From Verrucomicrobiales bacterium (GTDB lineage: Bacteria > Verrucomicrobiota > Verrucomicrobiia > Verrucomicrobiales > V1-33), in the NCBI GenBank assembly GCA_028293125.1, contig JAQGPJ010000052.1:1-64000 (forward strand): a stretch of 64,000 nucleotides of DNA, read 5' to 3'. Position 1 is the stretch's first letter; every line of letters begins with the position of its first letter. A program made the position numbers and the translations under genes. The notes beneath the pieces were generated by a model. It searched no databases. It worked only from the letters and a program-made list of their open reading frames with translations, and was not told the origin of the DNA. This document shows positions 8,901-18,494 of this stretch, in pieces.

Positions 8901-11900
8901 GCTGGAGCCGATGGCGGGCTGCTGCTGGGGGAGGGCACTCCCGAGCAGATCGCCAGGATCAAGGGCTCGCACACGGGGCAGTACCTCGCCGAGTTATTCA
9001 CCGGTTATTCCAAACGGGGAATAACTTCCAGCGCGGGGCCGGGTCCGGGCCTTTATCCGCTTCCGCAGCCTGCGCTTCCCGTGGCCGCTGAATCCCCGGC
9101 CTTCCTCAGGCCCGCCTCCGCGCATGAGATCCGCATCACCGGAGCCCGCGAGCACAATCTGAAGAACATCTCCGTCACCATTCCCCGTGACAAACTGGTG
9201 GTGGTCACCGGATTGTCGGGAAGCGGCAAGTCCACCCTCGCCTTCGACATCATTTTCGCGGAGGGGCAGCGGCGCTTCCTCGACAGCATGTCCACCTACG
9301 CGCGGCAGTTTGTGGAGCAGATGGAGAAGCCGGAAGTGGACCACATCAGCGGCCTGCCGCCCACGGTGGCCATCGAGCAGCGCATCACCCGCGGGGGCGG
9401 CAAGAGCACCGTGGCCACGGTCACGGAGATCTACCACTTCCTGCGGCTGCTGTATGCCAAGGTGGGGGAGCAGCACTGCCCGGACTGCCAGGTGGCCGTC
9501 ACCCAGCAGACCCCCGGCGCCATCGCGTCCGCCATCCGCTCCGCCCAGGCCAAAGGGCCGCTGCACCTCATGTCCCCCATGATCCGGGGGCGGAAGGGGT
9601 TTCACACCACCGTGGCCGCCGCCGCCGCCCGCGCCGGCTGCGTGGAGATGTGGGTGGATGGCAAAATCATCCGCACCGAATCCTTCACCAAATTGGAGCG
9701 CTTCAAGGAGCACACCATCGACGGCATTATCACCCATTTGGAAAAAGCGCCGTCCGTGGCGGAACTGGATGCCCTCGTCGCCCGCGCGCTGGATCTGGGC
9801 CGGGGCGTGCTGCGGCTGCTGGACCGCCGGGGAAACCTCACGGTGCTGAACACCCGGCGCTCCTGCCCGAAGTGCAGCCGCTCCTTCGACAACCTCGACC
9901 CCCGCCTCTTCTCCTTCAACAGCCCGCATGGGGCCTGCGGCACCTGCCGGGGCTACGGCACCCTGCCCAAACACAGCCGGGAGCTGGACACCACCCACAC
10001 CAACTCCGTGCTGGAGGCGGAACTGATCGAGGAGCAGCGGCGCGGCACCGCCGAGGATGTGGAGGAATCGGTTCCCTGTCCGGTGTGCCACGGAAGCCGG
10101 CTGAACGAGGAGGCCCGGAATGTGCTTGTCCACGGGTTGGACATCGGCACCCTGACCGGCCAGCCCGTGACCGCCGCCCAGGCCTCCCTGACGAAATTCA
10201 AGTTCGCCGGCACTCAGGAGATCATCGCCCGCGACATCCTGGCGGAGGTGGCCCAGCGGTTGACCTTTCTCTCGGAGGTCGGTCTCGGCTATCTTCAGCT
10301 CAACCGCGCCGCCACCACGCTCAGCGGCGGGGAGAGCCAGCGCATCCGTCTGGCCTCGCAGCTGGGCTCCAATCTGCGCGGGGTGCTTTATGTGCTGGAC
10401 GAGCCCACCATCGGTCTGCACCCGCGCGACAATGTGAAGCTTCTGGATACCCTGACGGCCCTGCGGGACAAGGGCAACAGCCTGATCGTGGTCGAGCATG
10501 ACGAGGACACCATGCGCCGCAGCGATCTGGTGATCGACCTCGGTCCCGGCGCGGGCATGTTCGGCGGCGAGATCACCGCACAGGGGACCTGGGAGGAAAT
10601 CCAGCACAATCCCGCCAGCGTCACCGGCCGCGCCCTCCGGGAGCCCATGCGCCATCCCTCGCGCGGAGCCCGCCGGCCTTTGCCGGAGGTCAGCCTGACG
10701 GATTCCTGGCTGACCGTCTCCGGGGCCCGCGCCAACAACCTGAAGCACATCAGCGCCTCCATCCCGCTGGGCCGCCTGACGGTGCTCAGCGGCATTTCAG
10801 GCTCCGGCAAAAGCAGTCTCATGCGCGGCGTCATCCAGCCGGCGGTGGCCGAGGCCCTGCGCCACGGCTGGACCAGCATTCCCGCCGATTTCCCCGCCAA
10901 AGCCCGCAAGGGCAGATCCAAAACCGCGCCGCCCAGCCTGGCCTGCGACCGCGTGGAGGGCATCGGCGGCATTGAGGCGGTTTACGAGGTGGACCAGTCG
11001 CCCATCGGCAAGACCAGCCGCAGCACGCCGGCGACCTACATCAAGGTCTTCGACGGGATCCGCACGCTGTTCGCCAGCCTGCCGGCAGCCAAAATGCGCG
11101 GCTACACCGCCAGCCGCTTCTCCTTCAACACCGAGGGCGGCCGCTGCGAAGCCTGCGGCGGCAACGGCGTGATCCGGCACGAGATGGCCTTTCTGCCCGC
11201 CAGCCATGTGGTCTGCACGGAGTGCCGCGGCCTGCGCTACAACGCCCCGACCCTGGAGATCGACTACAGCGGCAAAAACATCGGCGATGTCATGAACATG
11301 ACCATCGACGAGGCTGCGGACTTCTTCAGCGCCCACAGCAAAATCTCGCGCACCCTGCGGCTGCTGGCGGACACCGGCACCGGCTACCTGCAGCTCGGCC
11401 AGCCCAGCCCGACTTTGTCAGGCGGCGAGGCCCAGCGCCTGAAGCTCGTCGCCGAACTCAGCCGCGGCCTGAGCCGCACCGCCCATGAGCGGATCCGCAA
11501 AAACCGCCAGCCAAAAGGGAATCTCTATCTCATTGAGGAGCCCACCATCGGCCTGCATCCCACGGATGTCGCCAAGCTGATTGATGTGCTGCACCGGCTG
11601 GTGGATGACGGGCACACCGTCCTCGTGATCGAGCACAATCTCGACGTCATCGCCGAGGCCGACCACATCCTCGACATCGGCCCCGAAGCCGGGGAGGCCG
11701 GGGGCACCGTTACGGCCATTGGCACTCCGGAGCAGATCGCCAAAAGCAAAGTCAGCCGCACCGCTCCGTTTCTGGCAGAGGTGCTCAAGGACAGGACGGC
11801 TCCCGCCGCGCCGGCCCCGGCAGTGGCGGCCGTCAGCCCGGTGATTCCTGTGGTCAGCCGAAGCAAACCTGCCCCGGCCAAAGCCAAACGGGCAAAGCGC

Positions 11901-11909
11901 CAGCCCTGA
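5976..11909 (+). CDS. uvrA: tandem-fused double UvrA, excinuclease ABC subunit A
   Basis: A 1,977-residue protein, about twice the usual UvrA length (roughly 940), made of two complete UvrA units (about residues 70-1020 and 1045-1960). UvrA is the damage-sensing ABC ATPase of nucleotide excision repair and normally works as a dimer with UvrB. Four Walker A motifs are visible: GPSGSGKSS (about 101), VSGSGKST (about 703), LSGSGKST (about 1078) and ISGSGKSS (about 1605). Four signatures follow the pattern TLSGGE, and CxxC zinc modules occur in both halves, including CEACGGNG...[10 protein letters not shown] in the second. The start is ATG 5976 ([11 protein letters not shown]), because the preceding in-frame stretch has no family features. 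The first 70 residues are a Lys/Ser/Ala/Gly-rich basic tail not needed for the fold, and the C-terminus is also Lys/Pro/Ala-rich. Both tails could contact DNA. uvrB and uvrC are not in the window. Confidence 0.93.
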   Translation: MKNPSSAKASSSAKPANAVPKTPASPSAKGKKAASNGGSEGSKGQGKGRGKFPVPGKDRTNNTASAVAGQGEVITIRGVRQNNLKGIDLDLPLGKLNVITGPSGSGKSSLAFQTIYAEGQRRYVETFSPYTRQFFDRMDKPVVDEIRGIPPAIAIAQTNSVRTTRSTVGTMTEINDYLKLLFPRVAVGTCPSCGQPVQPDTPQAAADAALKAFADKTVLVTLPVPVPASTGAANFFPFLQSQGYLRVLLFGESLRTDEPESYKRAFLPPLVPVIQDRIRLMAANRGRFLEAIETAFHLGKGKLSVIEPESGKSLAFSKGWHCAHCDVDLREPTPALFTFNNPIGACPQCRGFGRTIGIDPDRALPDRSLSIKQGVVKAFSGAVYADSQRDLEKAARQRGVSLTTPFDDLDPEDQEWIMRGDPGYKSNDPENSWESGVWYGVRGFFDYLESKSYKMHVRVFLSRFRSYTTCRTCLGTRLQPESLAFRVGGHTLPEWQQWPVTRLMDFIAGLPMPAGDHTADQLQREIVSRLRYLEEVGLGYLNLDRSTRTLSGGEVMRVTLTTCLGASLVNTLFVLDEPSVGLHPRDTGRLIRVMQGLRDKGNTLLVVEHEESVMRAADNLIEIGPGRGELGGELVFHGPHSELPQARRSLTADYLLGRKSIPVPDKRRQPDPARVLMIHRASQNNLQKIDVVIPLGLFCAVTGVSGSGKSTLVHEVLYENLIRKKGLTSENEPGRCRDLIGDDLIKRVIMVDQSPPSRTPRSTPAVYTGAYDHIRALFASTPDAEAQELGSGYFSFNSGNGRCGRCQGAGYEKVEMQFLSDLYVKCPECEGKRFRPEALTILHHGKSIHDLLEMTVTEAIAFLLRETDLKANKAAAALKILAEVGLGYLRLGQPLNTLSGGESQRLKLVGHLLEGGSEPTLFILDEPTTGLHFDDINLLLQTFQRLVNEGHSLLVIEHNLEVIKCADWVIDLGPEAGADGGLLLGEGTPEQIARIKGSHTGQYLAELFTGYSKRGITSSAGPGPGLYPLPQPALPVAAESPAFLRPASAHEIRITGAREHNLKNISVTIPRDKLVVVTGLSGSGKSTLAFDIIFAEGQRRFLDSMSTYARQFVEQMEKPEVDHISGLPPTVAIEQRITRGGGKSTVATVTEIYHFLRLLYAKVGEQHCPDCQVAVTQQTPGAIASAIRSAQAKGPLHLMSPMIRGRKGFHTTVAAAAARAGCVEMWVDGKIIRTESFTKLERFKEHTIDGIITHLEKAPSVAELDALVARALDLGRGVLRLLDRRGNLTVLNTRRSCPKCSRSFDNLDPRLFSFNSPHGACGTCRGYGTLPKHSRELDTTHTNSVLEAELIEEQRRGTAEDVEESVPCPVCHGSRLNEEARNVLVHGLDIGTLTGQPVTAAQASLTKFKFAGTQEIIARDILAEVAQRLTFLSEVGLGYLQLNRAATTLSGGESQRIRLASQLGSNLRGVLYVLDEPTIGLHPRDNVKLLDTLTALRDKGNSLIVVEHDEDTMRRSDLVIDLGPGAGMFGGEITAQGTWEEIQHNPASVTGRALREPMRHPSRGARRPLPEVSLTDSWLTVSGARANNLKHISASIPLGRLTVLSGISGSGKSSLMRGVIQPAVAEALRHGWTSIPADFPAKARKGRSKTAPPSLACDRVEGIGGIEAVYEVDQSPIGKTSRSTPATYIKVFDGIRTLFASLPAAKMRGYTASRFSFNTEGGRCEACGGNGVIRHEMAFLPASHVVCTECRGLRYNAPTLEIDYSGKNIGDVMNMTIDEAADFFSAHSKISRTLRLLADTGTGYLQLGQPSPTLSGGEAQRLKLVAELSRGLSRTAHERIRKNRQPKGNLYLIEEPTIGLHPTDVAKLIDVLHRLVDDGHTVLVIEHNLDVIAEADHILDIGPEAGEAGGTVTAIGTPEQIAKSKVSRTAPFLAEVLKDRTAPAAPAPAVAAVSPVIPVVSRSKPAPAKAKRAKRQP

Positions 11910-11975
11910 GCACTGCGGGATTTCGAAAAATGAGTTGACTCAATTTTCTTTGAGGCGACAAATGGCCAACACGAT

Positions 11976-14087
11976 ATGACCGCAAAATCCTGGATCATTT
12001 TCCGTCTCCGCATGGCCGGCACCGTCCTGGCCGCCGCAGCTTTTTTGACCGGTCCCGCCCCTATGGCCAAGGCCGCCGCCGCCACTGTGCTTCCTGTGCC
12101 GGAACTGCAGGATGCCAGCATCCGGCTTTCCCGGGTGACCGGGCTTTACCTGCGTGATGCGGCGGGCAAGCCGTGGCATCCGGTGGCCGCTCCGGCGGAC
12201 GTGAAGGCCACCGTGCTGATTTTCGCCCTCAGCGACTGCCCCAACGCCAACCGCATCACCCCATCCCTCAGCCGCCTAGCCAAGGACTATGCGGAGCGGG
12301 GGGTGCGGTTTTTCCGAGTGCTCTCCGAACCTGATCTCACCCCTGAAAAGGCGGCGGAGCACGGCGGGGAATTCGACTGCGGATTCCCCACCCTGCTGGA
12401 CCGGGGCATGGAACTGGCGGCAGCGGTGGGCGCGTCGGTGACTCCGGAAGCGGCCATCCTCGTGCCGCCCGGGTATCTCGCCTACCGGGGCCGGATCGAT
12501 GACCGCTTCACGGCTCCGGGGAAGGGCAGGGCGGAGCCGGAGCGTGAGGATCTGCGGCTGGCCCTGGACGCCATACTGGCGGGCAGCCCGGCTCCCGAAC
12601 CCATCACCAAAGCCCTCGGCTGCTATCTGCCGGACGCGGGCAGCGCCGCGAAAGCCCCGCTGCCGGATCAGGTGACCTGGAATGAGCACATCGCGCCCAT
12701 CATGCACCAGCATTGCGCGTCCTGTCACCGGCCGGATGAGGTGGGGCCGTTTCCCCTGCTGACCGCCGCCCAGACCGCCAAGCGCGCCAAACAAATCTCC
12801 GAGGCCGTCTCCTCCCGCCAGATGCCGCCCTGGCATGCGGACAGGGAGAGCCCGGCCTTTGTCAACGACCGTCGGCTGCCTGACCGGGACATCGCCCTGA
12901 TTGAAAAATGGCTGAACCAGGGAACGCCGGAGGGGGATGGCACCCTGGCGCCGCCGCCTCCCGTGTTTCCGGACACTCTTCAAATCTCCAATCCGGACCT
13001 GGCCCTCACCATGCCGGAGGCCTATCCGGTGCCCGCCGAGGGACGCGATGAATACCGCAACTTTGTGTTTCCGCTGGGACTGACGGAGGACAAGTGGGTC
13101 CGCTCCATCGAACTGCGGCCCAGCGCCCGCGCCGTGGTGCATCACGTCCTCGTCTTCCTCGACACCACCGGCGACGCCGTGAAGCGCGACGCCCAGGATC
13201 CCAAGCCCGGCTACCGGGGCATCATCAATGCCGGGCAGCAGTTCCTCGTCGCATGGGCTCCCGGAGCGGGCGCTCTGACGCTGCCCCCAGATTTGGCCTG
13301 GCATTTCCCGAAGGGCAGCAGCCTCGTTCTCCAGACCCATCTTCATCCCAGCGGCAAAGCCGAGGAGGAAACCTCCACCGTGCGCGTGAAGTTCGCTCCG
13401 GGACCGCCGCCATTCACCTACACGACCATCCAGCTGCCCCCGGTGTTCTCCATCCTGCGCGGTCTGGAGATTCCTCCCGGCGAGAAGGAATACGCCATCC
13501 GGGACTCCTTCGTGATGCCGGTGGACGCCATGGCCTTCGCCTGCGGGGCGCACGCCCACATGCTGGGCCGGCGCATGAACCTGACCGCCACCCTGCCGGA
13601 CGGCACGCAGCGCATCCTGCTGAGGATCTCCGACTGGGACTTCGCGTGGCAGGAGCAGTATCTCTACACCGACCGCATCCCGCTGCCCAAAGGCACCCGC
13701 CTGGACAGCGAGATCGTGTGGGACAACTCCAGGGACAATCCCCGCAATCCCACCCTGCCTCCGGTGCTGGTCCGGTGGGGGGAGCAGACGCTGGACGAGA
13801 TGGGCAGCACCGTGGTGGCTGTCATTCCCAAAAACGCGGAGGACAACGAGGTGCTCAGCAAAGCCATTGAGGAGCACATCGCCGATCAGCTGGTGGATCT
13901 CGGCACCGGCAAAACCACCGGGCCTCTGCCCCACGGACTGAGCCGGGCCGTCGATCTTCTGAAGGGTGCGGCCAAATTCCTGGACGCCAATCATGACGGG
14001 GTCATTGATGACACGGAGCGCCTGCCGCTGCGCTCCACCGTCATCGGGATGGGCATTCCCAAAGCCATGCGCGGCTCCTCGCCGTAA
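11976..14087 (+). CDS. secreted redoxin - cytochrome c - copper monooxygenase-like fusion
   Basis: A 703-residue exported protein with a signal peptide ending near residue 36 (MAKAAAA). Residues about 50-200 form a thioredoxin-like domain; the active-site area reads ALSDCPNANR, with a single Cys. Residues about 235-310 carry one heme c site (HCASCH near 245) with a distal MPPWH segment. The region from about 330 to 620 resembles copper type II ascorbate-dependent monooxygenases: HHVLVFLD, QTHLHPSG and CGAHAHMLGRRM supply His/Met ligands. Near the end, DANHDGVIDDTE (about 668) is an EF-hand loop. Such fusions are known in Verrucomicrobia, Planctomycetes and Acidobacteria; the substrate is unknown. 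It probably acts in the periplasm, moving electrons through heme to a copper centre. It starts 66 bp after uvrA and is followed by a terminator. Confidence 0.82.
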   Translation: MTAKSWIIFRLRMAGTVLAAAAFLTGPAPMAKAAAATVLPVPELQDASIRLSRVTGLYLRDAAGKPWHPVAAPADVKATVLIFALSDCPNANRITPSLSRLAKDYAERGVRFFRVLSEPDLTPEKAAEHGGEFDCGFPTLLDRGMELAAAVGASVTPEAAILVPPGYLAYRGRIDDRFTAPGKGRAEPEREDLRLALDAILAGSPAPEPITKALGCYLPDAGSAAKAPLPDQVTWNEHIAPIMHQHCASCHRPDEVGPFPLLTAAQTAKRAKQISEAVSSRQMPPWHADRESPAFVNDRRLPDRDIALIEKWLNQGTPEGDGTLAPPPPVFPDTLQISNPDLALTMPEAYPVPAEGRDEYRNFVFPLGLTEDKWVRSIELRPSARAVVHHVLVFLDTTGDAVKRDAQDPKPGYRGIINAGQQFLVAWAPGAGALTLPPDLAWHFPKGSSLVLQTHLHPSGKAEEETSTVRVKFAPGPPPFTYTTIQLPPVFSILRGLEIPPGEKEYAIRDSFVMPVDAMAFACGAHAHMLGRRMNLTATLPDGTQRILLRISDWDFAWQEQYLYTDRIPLPKGTRLDSEIVWDNSRDNPRNPTLPPVLVRWGEQTLDEMGSTVVAVIPKNAEDNEVLSKAIEEHIADQLVDLGTGKTTGPLPHGLSRAVDLLKGAAKFLDANHDGVIDDTERLPLRSTVIGMGIPKAMRGSSP

Positions 14088-14170
14088 TTCCCGGCCCGGC
14101 CCGCCGGTCTTTCCCGCAGGGGTGGCCATGCCGCCCCTGCGAAGGCATCCAACTCCAGCCGGGTCAAGTC

Positions 14171-14201
14171 AGGTCAGGTGCAATCCTGACCTTTCTTTTT
14201 T
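14171..14201 (+). terminator. Rho-independent terminator after the redoxin fusion gene
   Basis: AGGTCAGG (14171-14178), loop TGCAAT, CCTGACCT (14185-14192), then TTCTTTTTT. It is correctly oriented for the plus-strand gene ending at 14087. Confidence 0.75.
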
Positions 14202-14241
14202 GGGGCCGGTCTTCAGTTCCGAAGCATTCTCCGCCCCCGGC

Positions 14242-15042
14242 TTAGAGGGCCATCCTGCGCCGGGACCGCTTCAGAAACAGCATCACACCCGCACCTAGAA
14301 TGGTGAGGGGAACCGGGGAGGATTCCGGAATCTGGCCGGCGGCGATAGGGGCGCCACTGCTTTCCCATGCCCAGTCATGGATGATACCTCCGGCGGTGTT
14401 GGCGGTCAGGGTCACCCGCATCCAGCCGTAATAGAAACCATCACCCTCATTGTTCAGGAAGCGGAAGCCAAAATAGCCCTCCACGCCGTCCTGAAAATTT
14501 CCTGGTGCCCCCAGGTGAGTGGAGGATCCTGTTGGGCCCGCAGCATACTGAAGAGTCACCAGGGACACGGCATTGGCCTCCATGGACTGATCGCTGCCGC
14601 TGGCTTGATTTTCCGCCTCTCCGGTCACCAGTCCGGGGAATTCGTCCCCGGATGACGGACCGTCTCCCTCGCCCTCCTCCGGCGGCTTTGTCACCAACAT
14701 GGAACTGTTTTCATTCCCCTCGATGCGCGCCGTCTCTTCGGATGGCGGTGCCGTGATGATGGTGCCGGCATCGATACGCTGAATGGGAGCATCATTTTCG
14801 ATGCTCAGGCGGCCGGGCTGAAAGCGTTCGCTGGCGGCCACGGCCACCCCTCCGAAAAAGATATTGAGATCCCATCCGAATACTTCAGTGGAACCGGTGT
14901 TTCCGGTGTCGATATCCAGATAGACACCTTCAAAATTCAGCGGTATGGGAATGTTCCACAGGCCGCTGTAAACAATCTCGGAGGAGGCCGGCGTGATGAG
15001 CAGAAAGAGAAACGAAAGAACAGGAGCGGGGGAAAATCTCAT
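14242..15042 (-). CDS. secreted protein with PEP-CTERM-type sorting signal
   Basis: 266 residues. Signal peptide about 1-21 (LSFLFLLITPASS), a beta-rich body, and a C-terminal tripartite signal: PESSPVPLTILGAGVMLFL followed by KRSRRR. This is the PEP-CTERM arrangement (short P-E-x-S-like motif, membrane helix, basic end) used for exosortase processing. An acidic, Glu/Gly/Ser-rich linker lies around residues 95-140. The function of the body is unknown. It is the last gene of the minus-strand exported-protein block and begins 3 bp after the stop of the preceding gene. No exosortase gene is in the window. Confidence 0.75.
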   Translation of the reverse strand: MRFSPAPVLSFLFLLITPASSEIVYSGLWNIPIPLNFEGVYLDIDTGNTGSTEVFGWDLNIFFGGVAVAASERFQPGRLSIENDAPIQRIDAGTIITAPPSEETARIEGNENSSMLVTKPPEEGEGDGPSSGDEFPGLVTGEAENQASGSDQSMEANAVSLVTLQYAAGPTGSSTHLGAPGNFQDGVEGYFGFRFLNNEGDGFYYGWMRVTLTANTAGGIIHDWAWESSGAPIAAGQIPESSPVPLTILGAGVMLFLKRSRRRMAL

Positions 15043-15045
15043 AAA

Positions 15046-16008
15046 TCAGGGAGTGTAACTGACAACCATCCGGAAGAACCGGGCCTTTTGCCCATTGATA
15101 AAAAGGGGCCACGGCACACTCACCGCCTGAAATTCCGCATCCTCCGCCTGAACGATGGGAGTTCCAAGGCCTGCAACCCAGGTCACAAGATTGGCGCTGA
15201 ACTGCGCCTCATAGTGGATCCCCAAAGATTCAAAGTCCCGCCACCGGGCAAAAACGATGCGGAAATCCACGCTGTTGGGAATATTCCGGATCACTGGCAG
15301 AGGTTGCCCGCGGGAGGTGAGAATGCCGCCGGCATAAGCGATACTGCCGGTGCCGAAAGCTCCGGGATCCGTGCCGAAGGCGAACTCCAGCAGATTGCTG
15401 CGCCCATCATGATCCGGGTCGCCGGTCTGTCCCCCGGCGGTGGCGTCGATGCCTGAAAACCGGATCTGCCACCAGTCGGGAAGGCCATCCCCCGCATAGA
15501 TTCCGAAATTGTCATACAGGGTGTCCTGGACCGGAAAACTGAGAGTCCCGGTCATTCCGCGGGCTGCAGCCTGCACGGTGGCGGTAGTGGTTTGGGGCAC
15601 CTTGCCGGCCGTCACCACTCCGGCCGGAGTGATGCCGGTGAGCGGACCGTCCAGAATGGTCCAATCCGTATCCGCCGGCGGCAGTGCGGTGAGAAAACCC
15701 GCAGTACTGAGCAGGCCGGCGGTGAGCTGACCGGAGGCGGTCTCCGCCAGAGGAGAGGGATTGAGCAGGGCTCCGATGCCGATGATCTCGTCCAGCCGGC
15801 CGGCAAAGCCGGTGCGGGAAGTATAGGCGGCCGAACCGCCGGCACCGCCCGGGCATTCCGCGGCATCCGAGGTGTAGGAAGCGGAGGCACCACGGCCACC
15901 CGCCGTGCCGGTGGCTTGGGAATGGAGGTTGTAATGGCCGCTGGTTCCGGCCGGAGACACGGCGGGCGCACAGAACAGCAGCAGAACAGAGGCGGTGCGC
16001 GGGTTCAT
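15046..16008 (-). CDS. secreted protein with Ca-binding repeat
   Basis: 320 residues with a short signal peptide (about 1-20) and a Gly/Ser/Thr/Ala-rich N-terminal half. Residues about 185-215 contain DGLPDWWQ and DPDHDGRSNLLEFAFGTDP, a thrombospondin type 3/EF-like calcium loop common in verrucomicrobial exported proteins. The C-terminus (FSANLVTWVA, then FFRMVVSY) matches the generic terminal beta-module seen in such proteins. It overlaps the upstream RCC1/S74 gene by 4 bp (ATGA), indicating translational coupling. Specific function unknown. Confidence 0.7.
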   Translation of the reverse strand: MNPRTASVLLLFCAPAVSPAGTSGHYNLHSQATGTAGGRGASASYTSDAAECPGGAGGSAAYTSRTGFAGRLDEIIGIGALLNPSPLAETASGQLTAGLLSTAGFLTALPPADTDWTILDGPLTGITPAGVVTAGKVPQTTTATVQAAARGMTGTLSFPVQDTLYDNFGIYAGDGLPDWWQIRFSGIDATAGGQTGDPDHDGRSNLLEFAFGTDPGAFGTGSIAYAGGILTSRGQPLPVIRNIPNSVDFRIVFARWRDFESLGIHYEAQFSANLVTWVAGLGTPIVQAEDAEFQAVSVPWPLFINGQKARFFRMVVSYTP

Positions 16009-17837
16009 GGTTGTTTGGGCAGGAGGGCCTCCAGCCGGCGGAGCCGGGCCTCCTGCTCCGCCATGCGATGCTGCAGCTGTCCGTTCTCCTTCTTCAGTTC
16101 GTCATGGGCGCGCTGCAGCTCCTGCACCCCGGCGGCGGTGTAAATGGTCAGTGGCCAAGTGTCCACCTGCAGCACGGGCGAGCCGTCGGGCATCAATTCG
16201 CCGCTGGATTTCACATCCCCCGGGAACACCTCCGCGAACTCCTGGGCGATCACATTCGGATAGCGGCGGTCCTCTATGACAGGATGCACGGCACGGTATT
16301 GGTCCGTGTAGCGGAAGTCCACCAGCCGCACTTTGGACAGTCTGTCCAAAGCTCCGGTGATGGGCTGAATATCGGTTTTGATCCGGCGGTCGGAGTTGGC
16401 GAGCCACGCGCCTGCAAAGCTCTTGCTGGCAGTGCCCTCCACCTCCAAGGAATTGGCGGCGGCGGTGCGCCGGATACCGACCCGGCCGGCGAAGACATTG
16501 TCCTCATCCAGTCTGGCCACCGGGGCGGGAACCAGATCCGCCCGCAGCGCCAGGACGTGGAAGGCTCCGGCGGCGATTTGGGTGACGAAAGTTGCCGCCG
16601 GCGGGATAACAGTCTGGTTTTCAGTGGAATCACCCCAGGCCACGACCGTGCCGTCCGCCTTCAGCGCCAGACTGAAAGAGTAGCCTCCGGCGATGCCGCT
16701 CACGCCGCTCAGGCCGGGAGGCACCGCGGTCTGCCCTCCTGTGCCCCAGCCCCAGGCCACCACGGTGCCGTCGCCTTTCAAAGCGAGGCTGTGGAAGGCT
16801 CCGGCGGCGATGGCGGTCACTCCCGTCAAATCCGGTGGCACCGTGGTCTGGCCGGTGTCCGGGCGCCCCCAGGCCACGACGGTGCCGTTGCTCCGCAGCG
16901 CCAAGCTGTGGTCATATCCGGCGGCAATGGCGGTCACGCCGGTCAGATTGGGAGGCACCGTGGTCTGGTTGAAACTGTTGTCCCCCCAGGCTTTCACGGT
17001 TCCATCCGCCAGCAGCGCCAGGCTGTGCTTTTCACCCGCTGCCACTTTGACCGCGGTGGTGATGCCCGCCGGGATATCCGTCTGGCCCGAGGTGTTGAGC
17101 CCCCAGGCCACGAGGGTGCCGTTGCTCCGGCGGACCAGATTGTGGGAAGTGCCGGCGGCGATGGCGGTCACGCCCGCAAGGCCGTTGGGCACCGTGGTCT
17201 GGCCGGAGGTGTTGAGTCCCCAGGCCGCCACCGTTCCGGAATCCAAAAGGGCCAGACTGTGGGATTCGCCTGCCGCCACCGCCGCCACATGGGCCAGAGC
17301 GGGCACACCGGTCTGCCCGTTTTGGTTGTCCCCCCAGGCGATCACCGGTTTGGAGGGCGGAGCGGTGAAACTGAGTGCGGTGACCGCCGTTTCGGTGGTC
17401 AGGGCATAAGGGGCGGAGGCCAACCGCTGATCCGGTGAGATCAGCTCAAACCCATGCACTCCGTCATTGAACCAGATCCGCAGCCGGACATCGGTGTTTT
17501 TTTCAAAAACCTCCGCCGGCAGCGGGGTCATGCCGGCGACCGCCGGGTCGCCCAGCAGGACCGAGTAAAGCCCTTGGGTCACCGGCAGGGAAATGGCAGC
17601 GGTGGGGGCATTTCCAACGGTGCTGGTGCCGTCATTGCTCCAGTAGGTCACGGAGCCATCGCCACTGACGAGCGCGAACTTGAAAAGGCCGGTGCCGTCG
17701 AAGTTCAGCGTGCCCACCGCGATGCGGCCTTCATGGTTGAGCAGCTTCGGCACCTCCGCCTGGGCGGTCAGAACGCAAAGCGCGGTGGCAAGGGCGGGGA
17801 TTCCGCTCCGGATGAAACGGGAAAAGTGGAAATTCAT
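16005..17837 (-). CDS. secreted RCC1 beta-propeller protein with C-terminal peptidase S74 (intramolecular chaperone)
   Basis: 610 residues with a signal peptide (about 1-27). Residues about 35-150 resemble the N-terminal module of the 745-residue protein at 26418-28655. From about 160 to 430 there are seven RCC1-type repeats of the form VxAWGxNxxGQTxVP, enough for one seven-bladed propeller. Near residue 482 SDRRIKTDI opens an S74 endosialidase-type chaperone domain. The Ser and the Lys five residues later, the known self-cleavage dyad, are both present. A coiled coil follows (LQRAHDELKKENGQLQHR). S74 domains trimerise the passenger and then cut themselves off. It is coupled by 4-bp overlaps to genes on both sides. 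Confidence 0.82.
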   Translation of the reverse strand: MNFHFSRFIRSGIPALATALCVLTAQAEVPKLLNHEGRIAVGTLNFDGTGLFKFALVSGDGSVTYWSNDGTSTVGNAPTAAISLPVTQGLYSVLLGDPAVAGMTPLPAEVFEKNTDVRLRIWFNDGVHGFELISPDQRLASAPYALTTETAVTALSFTAPPSKPVIAWGDNQNGQTGVPALAHVAAVAAGESHSLALLDSGTVAAWGLNTSGQTTVPNGLAGVTAIAAGTSHNLVRRSNGTLVAWGLNTSGQTDIPAGITTAVKVAAGEKHSLALLADGTVKAWGDNSFNQTTVPPNLTGVTAIAAGYDHSLALRSNGTVVAWGRPDTGQTTVPPDLTGVTAIAAGAFHSLALKGDGTVVAWGWGTGGQTAVPPGLSGVSGIAGGYSFSLALKADGTVVAWGDSTENQTVIPPAATFVTQIAAGAFHVLALRADLVPAPVARLDEDNVFAGRVGIRRTAAANSLEVEGTASKSFAGAWLANSDRRIKTDIQPITGALDRLSKVRLVDFRYTDQYRAVHPVIEDRRYPNVIAQEFAEVFPGDVKSSGELMPDGSPVLQVDTWPLTIYTAAGVQELQRAHDELKKENGQLQHRMAEQEARLRRLEALLPKQP

Positions 17838-18478
17838 GGGCGCGGGTTGGGAGGGGGAGTCGTGGGCAGCCGTCCGGGCACTGGCTCCTGACGGGTGACG
17901 GTGGATCGGGTGGAGCCCGGGGCGGGAGCGCCGCGCTGGAACCCGTTGCCGGAACTGGTGGCGAGGATTTTGTTATTGTGTTTGCTGAAGATCATTTGGA
18001 GCCCCCCTGTCCCTGATTTCAGGACGTCCACCTCCTCGGGCGCAAAGGTGAACCATGCGGGCGGACCTTCCGGCAGCGGGGCGGGTGAAGTCTTCCTCAG
18101 ACCAAAGGGATTGTCCTCCCGCAGATGCTTCAGCAGGTCCGGTGAGGCATTCACTTCAATGAACCATTGCCAGCGGGTGACACCTTCGGCGTCGCTCCAT
18201 TCCCGGCGCTCCGCATTGGCGATTTGGTCGGCGGGGGAGGGTTCGCGCCAGAAGGCTTTTTTGAAGATGGCGGGCCCGTCGCTCACTATCCGGCTGGGCG
18301 GCGTTTCGTTGACCCGGGCAGCAGGCATGGGCTGCTCCTGCCGCGCGGCAGGGGAGGGAGTTGCGGTCTCCTGGGCCGTGCCCGCCGTATTCCGCGCGTA
18401 TTTCACACACCACCCAATGCCCGCCGCCAGAGCGGCGGCGGACAGAAGGATGGGAAGAGCCTTTTTCATCCGGGTCAT
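17834..18478 (-). CDS. small membrane-anchored protein of the exported-protein operon
   Basis: 214 residues. One N-terminal hydrophobic segment (ALPILLSAAALAAGIGWCV, about 7-25) acts as an anchor or signal, followed by a Pro/Thr/Ala-rich linker. The folded core (about 65-185) includes EWSDAEGVTRWQWFIEVNA and PPAWFTFAPEEVDVL, ending in a Pro/Thr/Arg-rich tail. I recognise no family. It lies 17 bp after the stop of the giant gene and overlaps the next start by 4 bp, so it is almost certainly co-transcribed with them. It could be an assembly or anchoring accessory of the giant protein; this is inference from position. Confidence 0.65.
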   Translation of the reverse strand: MTRMKKALPILLSAAALAAGIGWCVKYARNTAGTAQETATPSPAARQEQPMPAARVNETPPSRIVSDGPAIFKKAFWREPSPADQIANAERREWSDAEGVTRWQWFIEVNASPDLLKHLREDNPFGLRKTSPAPLPEGPPAWFTFAPEEVDVLKSGTGGLQMIFSKHNNKILATSSGNGFQRGAPAPGSTRSTVTRQEPVPGRLPTTPPPNPRP

Positions 18479-18494
18479 GCGGCGGGGCGATCCG

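Noticed and set aside
11935-11975. TTGACT about 17 bp from ACAAAT as a promoter for the redoxin fusion gene
   Set aside because: The -10 match is only three of six bases; too weak to annotate.
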